Under the pieces are notes generated by a model. That model saw only the letters and a list, made by a program, of their open reading frames with translations. It had not been told where the DNA came from and made no database searches. A DNA stretch of 64,000 bases, taken from the NCBI GenBank assembly GCA_003222395.1, contig QHWB01000032.1:186001-250000 (forward strand), given 5' to 3'. Every line of letters begins with the position of its first letter. The stretch's first letter is position 1. Shown one piece after another: positions 54,941 through 64,000 of the stretch. The translations under genes were made by a program, and so were the position numbers. Source of the DNA: Acidobacteriota bacterium (GTDB lineage Bacteria > Acidobacteriota > Vicinamibacteria > Vicinamibacterales > CAVVIG01).

Positions 54941-56509
54941 TCACACCGCCATCACATCGAACTGCTCGTGGTGGAGCTGGACGTCAGCCTTCACGGTGAC
55001 GTCCTTTCCGATTGACTGCTTCAGATCCTTCAGCACCGCCGCTTCTTCTTCCTTCAGCGCGCGCGCGATGTCGGGGTTGACGCGCAGCACCAGGCGGTGG
55101 CCGTTCAGATCCGGACCGATCTTGCGTACTTCGCTCAGAATCTCGTAGCAGATCGTCGAGCTCGATTTGATGACGCCGCTGCCCGAGCAGTACGGACACG
55201 GCTCGGTGAGGACGCGCTCGAGGCTCTGCTTCACGCGTTTGCGCGTGATGATGATCAACCCGAAATCCGACACCTGCAGCGCCTTGGACGGCGACCGATC
55301 CTTTTTCAGCTCCTGCTCGACCGCCTGGAGGACTTTCTGGCGGTTCTTCTTCTCCTCCATGTCGATGAAGTCGAGCACGATGATGCCGCCCAGATCGCGC
55401 AGCCGGATCTGACGGACGATCTCCTTGACGGCCTCGAGGTTCGTCTTGACGATGGTGTCCTCGAGGCGGCCGGCCGACTTCTTGCCGACGTAGCGGCCCG
55501 TGTTCACGTCGATCGCGACGAGGGCCTCGGTCTGGTTGATGACGATCGATCCGCCGGACTTCAGCCACACCTTGCTCTTCAGCGCCTTGTCGATCTCGGC
55601 CTGCACCCCGTATTCGTCGAAGATCGGGTAGGCCTTCGAGTACAGCTTCACTTTCGGTCCGAGGCTCGGCATGATGCGCTCGACGAGCTCCATGACGCGC
55701 TGATACTCGACGGCGTTGTCGATGCGGATCGCCTGATACTCCTCGGTCAGCAAATCGCGCAGCAGCTTGCTGACCAGGCTCGCCTCGCGGTACACGACCG
55801 CGGGCGCGCGAGAGCTCTCGGTCTTCTGCCGCATTTCCGTCCAGATCTTGTGGAACGCCTCGAGGTCGCTGACGATGTCTTCTTTCGGCCGGCCGGAGGC
55901 CGCGGTGCGGATAATGACGCCGCCGGTGAAGCCGCGCTGCTCGCGGAACTCCCGCACGATGCCGCGCAGACGGCTGCGCTCGTCGCGCGACTCGATCTTG
56001 CGCGACACGCCGACGTGATCCACCGTCGGCATGAACACGAGGAATCGTCCCGCCATCGTCACGTGCGACGTGAGGCGCGCGCCCTTGGTGCCGAGCGGCT
56101 CCTTGACCACCTGGACGAGGATTTCCTGTCCCTCGCGCAGGAGCTCTTCGATTTTCTGTTGAGGCTTGTCGCCCCTCGGCTCCGCGCGGGGCGATGGTGA
56201 CCCGGTCGAACCGTCGCGGTCTCGCTGGCCGTCGGCGCGGCTGTCGCCTTCGTCGGCTTCGAGCCTGTCGAACTCCTCGAGCGTGTCGATGACGTCGGCG
56301 ACGTAGAGGAAGCCGTCGCGTTCGAGGCCGATGTCGATGAACGACGACTGCATGCCGGGGAGGACCTTCGAGACGCGGCCCTTGTAGACGTTGCCGACGA
56401 CGCCGCGCTGCCGCTCGCGCTCGACGAAGACCTCGGCCACGAGGTCGTCCTCGAGGATGGCCACTATCGTCTCGTGGCCATTCGAGGAGACGATCATCTC
56501 CTTGTTCAT
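54941..56509 (-). CDS. RNase E/G family endoribonuclease
   Basis: 522 residues, close to RNase G in length, without the long C-terminal scaffold of E. coli RNase E. An S1-like domain (VGNVYKGRVSKVLPGMQSSF then IDIGLERDGFLY) is interrupted by a low-complexity DRDGSTGSPSPRAEPRGDKP insert, then the RNase H-like and catalytic parts (AIDVNTGRYVGKKSAGRLED, LRDLGGIIVLDFIDMEEKKN) and the zinc-link CPYCSGSG. It processes rRNA and mRNA from the 5' monophosphate end. It follows rodA across the GGGATTC hairpin. Confidence 0.95.
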   Translation of the reverse strand: MNKEMIVSSNGHETIVAILEDDLVAEVFVERERQRGVVGNVYKGRVSKVLPGMQSSFIDIGLERDGFLYVADVIDTLEEFDRLEADEGDSRADGQRDRDGSTGSPSPRAEPRGDKPQQKIEELLREGQEILVQVVKEPLGTKGARLTSHVTMAGRFLVFMPTVDHVGVSRKIESRDERSRLRGIVREFREQRGFTGGVIIRTAASGRPKEDIVSDLEAFHKIWTEMRQKTESSRAPAVVYREASLVSKLLRDLLTEEYQAIRIDNAVEYQRVMELVERIMPSLGPKVKLYSKAYPIFDEYGVQAEIDKALKSKVWLKSGGSIVINQTEALVAIDVNTGRYVGKKSAGRLEDTIVKTNLEAVKEIVRQIRLRDLGGIIVLDFIDMEEKKNRQKVLQAVEQELKKDRSPSKALQVSDFGLIIITRKRVKQSLERVLTEPCPYCSGSGVIKSSSTICYEILSEVRKIGPDLNGHRLVLRVNPDIARALKEEEAAVLKDLKQSIGKDVTVKADVQLHHEQFDVMAV

Positions 56510-56530
56510 TCACGACTCCTGTCACGCGTT

Positions 56531-56590
56531 CGGGATTCGGGATTGGGGATTCGGGATTTGCGAATCCCGAATCCCCAATCCCAAATCCCG
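56531..56590. repeat. GGGATTC/GGGATTG heptamer hairpin; G-quadruplex motif
   Basis: Left arm 56531-56559 holds GGGATTC, GGGATTG, GGGATTC, GGGATTT in strict period 7; right arm 56562-56590 is its complement with two mismatches in 29, loop 2 nt. The left arm is four G3N4 units, a canonical quadruplex pattern. It lies between rodA and the RNase E/G gene. Confidence 0.75.
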
Positions 56591-56597
56591 CCGCGTG

Positions 56598-57692
56598 TCA
56601 GTTCGTGAATCTGCGCATTCGTACGTTCAGGATCAGCCCGAAGCCGGCGAGCGTCGCGATCATCGACGACCCGCCGTAACTCATGAGCGGAAGCGTGAGC
56701 CCTTTGACGGGCGCCAGTCCGGCCGACATGGTGATGTTGTAGACCACCTGGAAGGTGAAGCTGGCGAGCACGCCGAGCACGAGGTACGAGCCGAGGCGAT
56801 CCTTGGCCAGGCGGGCCGCCTCCAGCGCGCGCAGAATCACGAACAAATACAGGCCGAGCGCCACCAGGACGCCGGCGAAACCCTGTTCCTCGGCCAGCAC
56901 CGAGAAAATGAAATCGTTGTGGGCGACCGGGAGAAAACGCAGCTGACCCTGCGTCCCCTGCCGGAACCCCTTGCCTGAAAGCCCTCCCGATCCCACGGTG
57001 ATGCGCGCCTGGATCTGCTGGTAGCCGGCGCCCTTCGCATCCTGCGACGGATCGAGGAATGTCGAGACTCGACTCTTCTGATAGTCCTTGAGCGCGAACT
57101 TCCACGCGACCGGCGCCGCGAGAAGCAGGCACAGAAACATGAGGCCGAGAATGCGCATGCGCATGCCGGCGAGATACGCCACCGCGAGGAACACCGGCAT
57201 CAGCGTCACCGCCGTGCCGAGGTCGGGCTCCTTCGCGATGAGCAGGAGCGGGACGGCCGTCAACGCGCCGCCGATCGCGAGGTCGGTCCACGACGGCGCG
57301 CCGCGATTCTCGCCGTAGAACTTGGCGAGCACGAGCGCGACGGCGATCTTCGCGAACTCCGACGGCTGCAGGTTGAAGACCCGGAGCGGAATCCACCGGC
57401 GCGCCCCCATCTGCACCATGCCGAAGAACATGACGTAAAGAAGCAGCGCGCAGACGCCGATGTAAATCAGGTGCGACTTGTCGGTGAACGTCCGATAGTC
57501 GATCGACAGCATGAAGACGAGCGCGCCCATGCCGATGACGATGGCGTAGAGCTGCGTCGTGTACATGCGCGCCGTGCCCCGCGTCGGATCGAACGTCGTG
57601 CTGTAGATCATCAGCACGCCGAGCGAGCACAACGCGATGATCGCAATGATCAGCGGCCAGTCGATGTGGTAATACAGTCGGCGCTCGAACAT
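56598..57692 (-). CDS. rodA: RodA peptidoglycan glycosyltransferase (SEDS family)
   Basis: 364 residues, about ten membrane segments. It polymerises lipid II for the elongasome together with PBP2. Signatures are MQMGARRWIPLRVFNLQPSE, the catalytic-Asp loop near FRQGTQGQLRFLPVAHNDFI then FSVLAEEQGFAG, and the C-terminal PLMSYGGSSMIATLAGFGLI. It is 3 bp from the PBP2 stop, completing the mre/mrd run. Confidence 0.96.
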   Translation of the reverse strand: MFERRLYYHIDWPLIIAIIALCSLGVLMIYSTTFDPTRGTARMYTTQLYAIVIGMGALVFMLSIDYRTFTDKSHLIYIGVCALLLYVMFFGMVQMGARRWIPLRVFNLQPSEFAKIAVALVLAKFYGENRGAPSWTDLAIGGALTAVPLLLIAKEPDLGTAVTLMPVFLAVAYLAGMRMRILGLMFLCLLLAAPVAWKFALKDYQKSRVSTFLDPSQDAKGAGYQQIQARITVGSGGLSGKGFRQGTQGQLRFLPVAHNDFIFSVLAEEQGFAGVLVALGLYLFVILRALEAARLAKDRLGSYLVLGVLASFTFQVVYNITMSAGLAPVKGLTLPLMSYGGSSMIATLAGFGLILNVRMRRFTN

Positions 57693-57695
57693 GGA

Positions 57696-59609
57696 CTATC
57701 TTTCGGTCGGCTCGACCGGCGGCGACTGCTTCTTGGCCATCGCATCGCTGAAGTCGAACCGCAGCGATTCCTTCGTGGGCGGCGGCGGCAGCGGACGGCC
57801 GTCCTGCTTGGCGAAGAACGTGTCGAGGATGTGGTGCGCGACGCGCGCCGCGTTCGGGCCGTGGATGCCGTGCTCCAGGAACACGACGCCGGCCACGGTC
57901 GGATGATCGCGCGGCGCGAAGAACACGAACCAGCCGTTGTCGCGCAGGTCCTTGCTCGTCCGCGCGGCGGCGCGTCCAGCGTTCGAGATCACCTGCGCCG
58001 ACCCGGTCTTGCCCGAAACATCCTTGCCGGCGATTCTGGCCGTCGCGCCGGTGCCAGCGCTGTTCACCACCATCCAGAGTCCGTCGCGGATCGCCTGCAG
58101 CTTTTCCGGATTGATCTCAACCTTCGATTGCGGCGCCGGCCCCGGCACCGGCTTCCAGCCGGTGCCATCGTCGACGGCTTTGAGCAGGTGCGGCGTGACG
58201 CGCGTGCCGCCGTTGGCGAGCGTCGCCATGTACACGGCCATCGACACCGGCGTCACCGACACCTGGCCCTGGCCGATGCCGACCGAAATCGTTTCGCCGG
58301 CGTACCACTTCTCGTGGCGCACGCGCATCTTCCATTCGGTGGAAGGCACGAGCCCCTGATTCTCGTTCGGCAGATCGATTCCGCTCTTCACGCCGAGGCC
58401 GAGCGCCGTCGCCCACTTGTTGATCTTGTCGACGCCCACCATGTTGGCGACGGTATAGAAATAGACGTCGCACGACTGCTCGATCGCGTGACGCAGATCG
58501 ATCGAGCCGTGGCCGCCCTTCTTCCAACACTTGAAGGGACGCCCGTAAAAGGTCGCCGCGCCGGCGCAGTGCGCGTGGAAGTCGGGGGTGATGATCCCCT
58601 CTTCGAGACCGGCGAGCGCCACGGCCATCTTGAACGTCGACCCCGGTGAATAGCGACCTTGTATCGCGCGATCGTTGAGCGGTCGATCCTCGTCGATGTT
58701 GAGCGACGCCCACGTTGCGCGATCAATGCCCGCCGCAAACGCATTCGGATCGTACGCGGGCCGGCTGGCGAACGCGAGGATGCCGCCGGTGTTGGGATCG
58801 AGGACGATCGCCGCGCCGGCGTTCGTCAGGCCGGCCGCTTCGGTCGCGTCGAAGGCGTCTTCGACTGCCTTTTGGAGGTCGTAATCGATCGTCAGCTGCA
58901 GCCGCTTTCCTTCGGTCGGCGGATCTTCCTCGAGCGTCCGAATCTCGCGCCCGACGCTGTTGACGACGACGCGCTTGGCGCCGTCCTCGCCCATCAGCAT
59001 CGCGTTGTAGACCTTCTCGATCCCGGACTGCCCGACGATGTCGCCGCTCTTCAGCCCTTCTTCGCCGGCGGCGACCTGCGCGTCGTTCACTTCGCCGACG
59101 TATCCGAACGCGTGCGCCGCCATCGTCTCGGGATACTGGCGCGTCGGCACCTCTTCGACGACGACGTCGGGCAGCTCGAAGTCGAGCCGCCGCGCCTTGA
59201 CGGCGGACACCTGCGCGAGCGTCGCGTCCTGCACGATCGTGATCGGCCGGTAGGTCGGCTCGCGGCGATGACGCTCGACGATCGTGCGCACCCCGGGCTC
59301 GTCCATGCCGAGGACGCCGGCGAGGAGACGGATCGTGCGGTTCAGGTCTTTCGTGTGCTCGCGCACGATCGAAATGCTGTAGGAGTGGCGGTTCTCGACG
59401 AGCACCTTGCCTTCGCGGTCGAAGACGATGCCGCGCGGCGCGCGCAGCGCGAGCGTCCGCTGATGGTTGTTCTCCGCCATCTCTTCGAACTGCGCGTGCT
59501 CGACGACCTGCAGCACCCAGAAGCTGACCGCGAGAATCGAGAAGATGACCGTGATGACGTACTGCAGAATGGAGAGGCGCATGCCGATGCCGCGCCGTTC
59601 TATGGTCAT
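57696..59609 (-). CDS. mrdA: Penicillin-binding protein 2 (elongasome transpeptidase)
   Basis: 637 residues. One N-terminal TM (ILQYVITVIFSILAVSFWVL), a pedestal domain, then the transpeptidase with nucleophile in YSPGSTFKMA (STFK at 324-327), SCD at 379-381 and KTGSAQ at 534-539. It crosslinks side-wall peptidoglycan with RodA. At residues ~481-489 (DGTGWKPVPGP) the coding DNA is a perfect palindrome (58144-58166), apparently a small in-frame insertion. Confidence 0.96.
   Translation of the reverse strand: MTIERRGIGMRLSILQYVITVIFSILAVSFWVLQVVEHAQFEEMAENNHQRTLALRAPRGIVFDREGKVLVENRHSYSISIVREHTKDLNRTIRLLAGVLGMDEPGVRTIVERHRREPTYRPITIVQDATLAQVSAVKARRLDFELPDVVVEEVPTRQYPETMAAHAFGYVGEVNDAQVAAGEEGLKSGDIVGQSGIEKVYNAMLMGEDGAKRVVVNSVGREIRTLEEDPPTEGKRLQLTIDYDLQKAVEDAFDATEAAGLTNAGAAIVLDPNTGGILAFASRPAYDPNAFAAGIDRATWASLNIDEDRPLNDRAIQGRYSPGSTFKMAVALAGLEEGIITPDFHAHCAGAATFYGRPFKCWKKGGHGSIDLRHAIEQSCDVYFYTVANMVGVDKINKWATALGLGVKSGIDLPNENQGLVPSTEWKMRVRHEKWYAGETISVGIGQGQVSVTPVSMAVYMATLANGGTRVTPHLLKAVDDGTGWKPVPGPAPQSKVEINPEKLQAIRDGLWMVVNSAGTGATARIAGKDVSGKTGSAQVISNAGRAAARTSKDLRDNGWFVFFAPRDHPTVAGVVFLEHGIHGPNAARVAHHILDTFFAKQDGRPLPPPPTKESLRFDFSDAMAKKQSPPVEPTER
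58144..58166. repeat. Palindrome within mrdA coding the GTGWKPVP peptide
   Basis: GGCACCGGCT (58144-58153) and AGCCGGTGCC (58157-58166) are exact complements around TCC. The site falls in a surface loop of the transpeptidase domain. Confidence 0.5.
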
Positions 59610-59618
59610 AGAATCACT

Positions 59619-60128
59619 CTACCGCCGCAGCCGCGTTCGTGCCGCGCGGCGCCGCTCAACGGCTCCAGGTAAAAGCTCGACCAGCTGAAACGCCACGACG
59701 CCGACCACCGCGTTCCCCGTCGCCTGACCGGCGACCGCCGCAACGGGCGTACCAAAGTGCCGCAAATCGAGCAGCACGTAAAGCCCGATGTAAATGATGG
59801 CGTGGAGCACCGTCGCGCCAAAAAACACCACAAAACGGGGAAGCGGCTGCGTCACGATGAACTGCGTGCCGATGATGCCCGCCAGGAATCCCACCACGGT
59901 CTTGGACAGGCCCCCGATGCCGACCACGCCGGTCGTCAGCGCGTCCTGCACCAGCCCCGCAAACGTCCCGGTCAGCAGCCCTGTCACCGGTCCCGACGTC
60001 AGCGCCACGTAGACGACGGCGACGAGCACGAGATCGACGGCGACGAGGCCGCGAATCACGAAGCGAGCCAGCGTGGTTTGCAGCGCGACAGCCAGCGCGA
60101 CCGCCAGGAAGACCCCGGCGGCCCTCAC
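59619..60128 (-). CDS. mreD: Rod shape-determining protein MreD
   Basis: 169 residues with five or six hydrophobic segments (AGVFLAVALAVALQTTLARF, VDLVLVAVVYVALTSGP, FVVFFGATVLHAIIYIGLYV). Sequence conservation is low in this family; the call rests on size, topology and position between mreC and mrdA. It overlaps mreC (ATGA-type, 4 nt) and links MreC to MreB in the membrane. Confidence 0.88.
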   Translation of the reverse strand: MRAAGVFLAVALAVALQTTLARFVIRGLVAVDLVLVAVVYVALTSGPVTGLLTGTFAGLVQDALTTGVVGIGGLSKTVVGFLAGIIGTQFIVTQPLPRFVVFFGATVLHAIIYIGLYVLLDLRHFGTPVAAVAGQATGNAVVGVVAFQLVELLPGAVERRRAARTRLRR

Positions 60129-60982
60129 TCGCGTCCCCCGCCGGCCTCGCCCGGCGCCTCACGCGCCGGCGTCGGCGTCACGACGACGAGCACTTCCTCC
60201 AGGCTCGCGAAGTCGACGGCCGGTTTCACCGTGATGGTGCGGTACGACGGCCCGTTCTTCTCGACGGTGTCGACGCGTCCGATGATGAATCCCTTCGGAT
60301 AGATTCCCTCGATGCCGGACGTGACGACGATGTCGCCGACGACAATATCGGAGGCCTCGGAGACGTTTTCCATCCGCAGCCGATCCTCGCCGCTGCCGAC
60401 GACGACGCCCTGCGCGCGCGAGCGCTCGATGATGGCGCCCGCCGCCGCGTTGCGATCGATCAGCAGCTGCACCTTCGCCGCCCGCGCGCTCGGCATGACG
60501 ATGCGCCCGACGACGCCGGCCGGCGCGATCACCGCCATGTCGGGGCGCAGCCCGTCGCGCGTCCCCTTGTCGATCGTCAGCGTGCGGAAATCGGGCGTCG
60601 CGGCCGCGCCGATGATCTCCGCTGCCGCCATGCGCAGATCGGATCGGTCGCGCATCTCGAGCAGCTGCTCGAGCCCGCGCGACCGATCGGCGAGCGCGCG
60701 CTGCGCCTGCAGCGCAACCTGCGCGTCGGCGAGCTGCCGTTTCAGGCTGTCGTTCTCCGATTTGAGTCCGCGCAGGCCGACGTAGCCATTCCACACCCGC
60801 CGCACGCCCATGATGCCGCTCGATACGCCGCGCTGCACCTCGGCGAAGATTCCGAACGTGACGGCCTCGAGGACCGGCACGCCGGTGCGCGAGTTCACCT
60901 GGGCCGAGATCAGCAGGATGTGGCCGAAGATGACGGCGAGGAACAGGTAACCCGAGCGTTGGCGGATATCGAGGACAGCCAT
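60125..60982 (-). CDS. mreC: Rod shape-determining protein MreC
   Basis: 285 residues: one N-terminal TM (GYLFLAVIFGHILLISA), a coiled-coil (NDSLKRQLADAQVALQAQRA), then the beta-rich MreC domain (IIGAAATPDFRTLTIDKGTR, and VVTSGIEGIYPKGFIIGRVD). It activates the PBP2/RodA pair from the periplasm. The palindromic element at 60989 sits just upstream of its start, between it and mreB. Confidence 0.95.
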   Translation of the reverse strand: MAVLDIRQRSGYLFLAVIFGHILLISAQVNSRTGVPVLEAVTFGIFAEVQRGVSSGIMGVRRVWNGYVGLRGLKSENDSLKRQLADAQVALQAQRALADRSRGLEQLLEMRDRSDLRMAAAEIIGAAATPDFRTLTIDKGTRDGLRPDMAVIAPAGVVGRIVMPSARAAKVQLLIDRNAAAGAIIERSRAQGVVVGSGEDRLRMENVSEASDIVVGDIVVTSGIEGIYPKGFIIGRVDTVEKNGPSYRTITVKPAVDFASLEEVLVVVTPTPAREAPGEAGGGRE

Positions 60983-60988
60983 AGGTGC

Positions 60989-61078
60989 CGCTCGCCTGAA
61001 AGGCTCGCGCTACAGGTGCGGGTGGCGCCTGCATTTGTCGCGAGCGCCGCGTCTGTAGGGCGAGGCTTTCAGCCGAGC
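60989..61078. repeat. Palindromic element between mreB and mreC
   Basis: Left arm 60989-61015 (CGCTCGCCTGAAAGGCTCGC...) and right arm 61053-61078 (CTGTAGGGCGAGGCTTTCAG...) are imperfect complements of ~26 nt, separated by 37 nt. It interrupts an operon that is otherwise tightly packed. Confidence 0.65.
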
Positions 61079-61136
61079 CTAATCGATCGAAATCTTTCTC
61101 AATAGATTGAAATCCGACAGCATCTTCGGCCCGGCG

Positions 61137-62162
<1,026 letters not shown>

Positions 62163-62257
62163 TCGGAAACTCCTTGGTCGCTCGGCCGTCGGTGCGGGTC
62201 ATGGTCAGGCTGTGCAGTTCCGCGCACGAAGAAGGGTCAATGACCAGTGACTATTGA

Positions 62258-63418
62258 TTAAATATCGGCAGGAGCAGGGGCGGCCTGAATACCGTTTTTG
62301 CCGGAATCCTTCACGGCATACATCGCCTTGTCGGCGGCCTGGACGAGCTCTTCGGCCGAAGCGGCCACATCGGGCAGCGTCGCGACGCCGACCGACGCGG
62401 TCAGATGGACGTCGAGGGCATCCTCGGCGAGGAACACGTGGGCCGCAATGCGCTCGCGGATGCGTTCTCCGACGGCGAACGCGCCTTCGCTGCCCGTATC
62501 GGGGAGGACCAGCGCGAACTCGTCGCCGCCGAACCGCGCCACGACGTCGGTTTCGCGCGCGCTTCCACGTATCACCGCCGCCGCCTCGACCAGCGCGCGG
62601 CTGCCGAACAGATGCCCGTGCGTATCGTTGATGGCCTTGAAGCCGTCGAGATCGATGAACAACAGCGACAGGGGGCGCCCGCTGCGCGACGCCCGCTTGG
62701 TTTCACGGCGCAGGACCTGGTTGAGATACCGCGAGTTGTAGAGATGCGTCAGATCGTCGGTCACCGACAGCGCCTCGGCGCGTTTGAGCTGCAGGGCGTT
62801 GTCGAGCGCCACCGAGGCCGGTTCGAGCAGCAGGCGAACGGCGCGGAGCATCGGCGCCGACAGCCGCGGCTCGCGCGCCGACGCGACGCGATCGATCCCG
62901 ATGATCGCCCCGACGCGGCGGCCGCGGGAGCTCAGAGGAAACGCGAGCACGGTCCCCATCAGCGGATTCTGCAGGCGCGCGTCTTCGCGCAGATCGGCCG
63001 TCGCGAACTCCTGGCCGTTCTTCATCACCCATTTCGCGATCGCCTGCACCGCCGGTCCCATCTCGGGCAGCAACCCGCGATCGGCGAGCACCGACAGCTC
63101 GCCCGACTGATCGGCCGACACGATCGCCCAGCAGGGCGCCGGAATCCACGTGGCGGCGCGATCGATGACGTTGTCGGCAATCTTTGCCGGTTCGAGCGTG
63201 GCGTTGACCGCCCGCACGATGTCGACCACCGCCTCGCGGCGCTCGACGCGGCTGCGCAACGCGCGTTGAAACACCCGCAGCTTCGTCGCCAGGTCGAGGC
63301 CCGGCGTCGTCAGCGAGATTTCGCTCGCGCGTCGCAATTTCGATCCGCTTTTGCCGGCGGGGCCGACGGCCTGAAAGAGGGCGACCGGCACGCGTGTCGC
63401 ACGACTGGCTGGAGACAT
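62258..63418 (-). CDS. GAF-GGDEF diguanylate cyclase
   Basis: 386 residues from the ATG at 63418. A GAF-like domain lies at about residues 70-205 (DNVIDRAATWIPAPCWAIVS). The GGDEF domain follows (SVTDDLTHLYNSRYLNQVLR, then RFGGDEFALVLPDTG) with the inhibitory I-site R-E-T-D five residues before the A-site, so product feedback by c-di-GMP is expected. It makes c-di-GMP from two GTP. It is 96 bp from mreB on the same strand and may respond to the same conditions. Confidence 0.93.
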   Translation of the reverse strand: MSPASRATRVPVALFQAVGPAGKSGSKLRRASEISLTTPGLDLATKLRVFQRALRSRVERREAVVDIVRAVNATLEPAKIADNVIDRAATWIPAPCWAIVSADQSGELSVLADRGLLPEMGPAVQAIAKWVMKNGQEFATADLREDARLQNPLMGTVLAFPLSSRGRRVGAIIGIDRVASAREPRLSAPMLRAVRLLLEPASVALDNALQLKRAEALSVTDDLTHLYNSRYLNQVLRRETKRASRSGRPLSLLFIDLDGFKAINDTHGHLFGSRALVEAAAVIRGSARETDVVARFGGDEFALVLPDTGSEGAFAVGERIRERIAAHVFLAEDALDVHLTASVGVATLPDVAASAEELVQAADKAMYAVKDSGKNGIQAAPAPADI

Positions 63419-63593
63419 GCGCTCAGTATTTCGATACTCTGCAAATATAACACGGCGCGCCGGTAACTGCTTGCCACACCGTAAGTTCATGGCGTACCAT
63501 GGATGTTTCCGCCGCCCTCGGCTGTCAGCGTCCTGCTATGAGCTCACAGTCCGAGCTCAGCCCAGTCGATGATGTTCAAGCTGAAACCAGGAA

Positions 63594-63649
63594 GCTGATA
63601 GCTGATAGCTGATAGCTGATAGCTGATAGCTGATAGCTGAAAGCTGGAA
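63594..63649. repeat. GCTGATA heptamer tandem array
   Basis: Six exact GCTGATA units from 63594 to 63635, then GCTGAAA and GCTGGAA. They end just before the purine-rich SD of the PpiD-like gene, in the 241-bp divergent region between it and the GGDEF gene. No complementary arm is present. Confidence 0.8.
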
Positions 63650-63659
63650 GAGTGCAGTC

Positions 63660-64000
63660 ATGACAATGCTCGATCGGATGCGCCGGCATATGAGTTGGCT
63701 CAAGTGGAGCCTCGGTCTCGTCTGCCTGGCGTTCATCATCTTCTACATTCCCGACTTTCTGCGTGGCAGCGGCGCCGACGCCGCGTCCGGCGAGACCATC
63801 GCGAAAGTCGCAGGCCAGGAGATCACGACCGGCGAGTTCCGCCGGACGTATCAGGCTCAACTGCAGGCGTACCGATCCGCGTACGGATCGAACATGAGCG
63901 AGCAGCTCCTGAAGCAGCTCGGGATCGAACAGCAGATCCTCTCGCAGATGGTCGACGAGCGCGCGGCGCTGGCCGAAGCCGATCGCCTCAAGATCGACGT
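63660..64000 (+). CDS. PpiD/SurA-type periplasmic folding factor, 5' part only
   Basis: 113 residues are visible and the frame is open at the right edge. One N-terminal TM (WSLGLVCLAFIIFYIPDFL) anchors it to the inner membrane, then the SurA_N-like start IAKVAGQEITTGEFRRTYQA and helices typical of PpiD/PrsA foldases. The parvulin domain would lie beyond the window. It probably helps fold outer-membrane proteins such as the TonB receptors. Confidence 0.85.
   Translation, partial: MTMLDRMRRHMSWLKWSLGLVCLAFIIFYIPDFLRGSGADAASGETIAKVAGQEITTGEFRRTYQAQLQAYRSAYGSNMSEQLLKQLGIEQQILSQMVDERAALAEADRLKID

Noticed and set aside
63594-63649. CRISPR-like repetition
   Set aside because: The units are 7 bp in direct tandem with no spacers, no leader and no cas genes.

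Overview
The window is a high-GC stretch of chromosome that reads like an Acidobacteriota genome, most likely class Vicinamibacteria. The pointers are two very large TonB-dependent receptors with an N-terminal carboxypeptidase-regulatory-like domain, secreted S9 and PIG-L family enzymes, a Tes/Mss-like radical SAM enzyme, many two-component and c-di-GMP proteins, and repeat-rich short intergenic spacers. No rRNA, tRNA, phage, IS element or CRISPR array was seen. The lineage is inferred from gene content, not from a marker gene.

Layout. 1-6.5 kb: a secreted PIG-L deacetylase (runs off the left edge), a TPR protein ending in a CxxCH motif, a LytS/LytR-type two-component pair, an unusual pair encoding a 138-residue Gln-rich protein with no K/R/D/E and a low-complexity BON-domain protein, and a small unknown protein. 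6.7-24.8 kb: a Tes/Mss-like radical SAM protein, a TPR protein with an apparent 3' frameshift, two TonB-dependent receptors, a BNR-repeat secreted protein, a RidA-like protein, a secreted unknown, an S9 peptidase, folE, a TatT-like repeat protein, 3-hydroxyacyl-CoA dehydrogenase and an isopropylmalate/tartrate dehydrogenase-like enzyme. 24.8-37.1 kb: a PAS histidine kinase, an aldehyde dehydrogenase, a degenerate receiver protein followed by a PilZ protein, a gamma-glutamylcyclotransferase-like protein, a two-pair ABC-2 export operon, an HD hydrolase and an APC permease. 37.0-44.4 kb: a tightly overlapping minus-strand run (pyrimidine-nucleoside phosphorylase, CNT transporter, purine nucleoside phosphorylase, a fused ABM-cytidine deaminase, mtnA, tsaD, yjbQ, NUDIX) centred on nucleoside salvage. 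44.4-51.6 kb: a duplicated HEAT-repeat / HD-GYP gene pair whose four products share an N-terminal domain. 51.7-54.9 kb: an MGMT-like protein, then an ECF sigma / zinc-finger anti-sigma / DUF4097-like cassette and a small secreted protein. 54.9-64 kb: the cell-shape cluster mreB-mreC-mreD-mrdA-rodA followed by RNase E/G, then a GAF-GGDEF diguanylate cyclase and the start of a PpiD/SurA-type chaperone.

Two genome-scale signals cut across the genes. First, at least eight intergenic loci carry short arrays or hairpins with a strict 7-nt period but unrelated unit sequences (GGGCAAA, GGGATTC, GTACTTC, GCTGATA, GGGTTCG and others). Second, a palindromic element (core AGCGCGAGGCTTTCAGCC) recurs at four places and at one of them lies in frame inside the anti-sigma factor gene. 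These and the HEAT/HD-GYP module and the uncharged Gln-rich protein are the best candidates for undescribed biology here.
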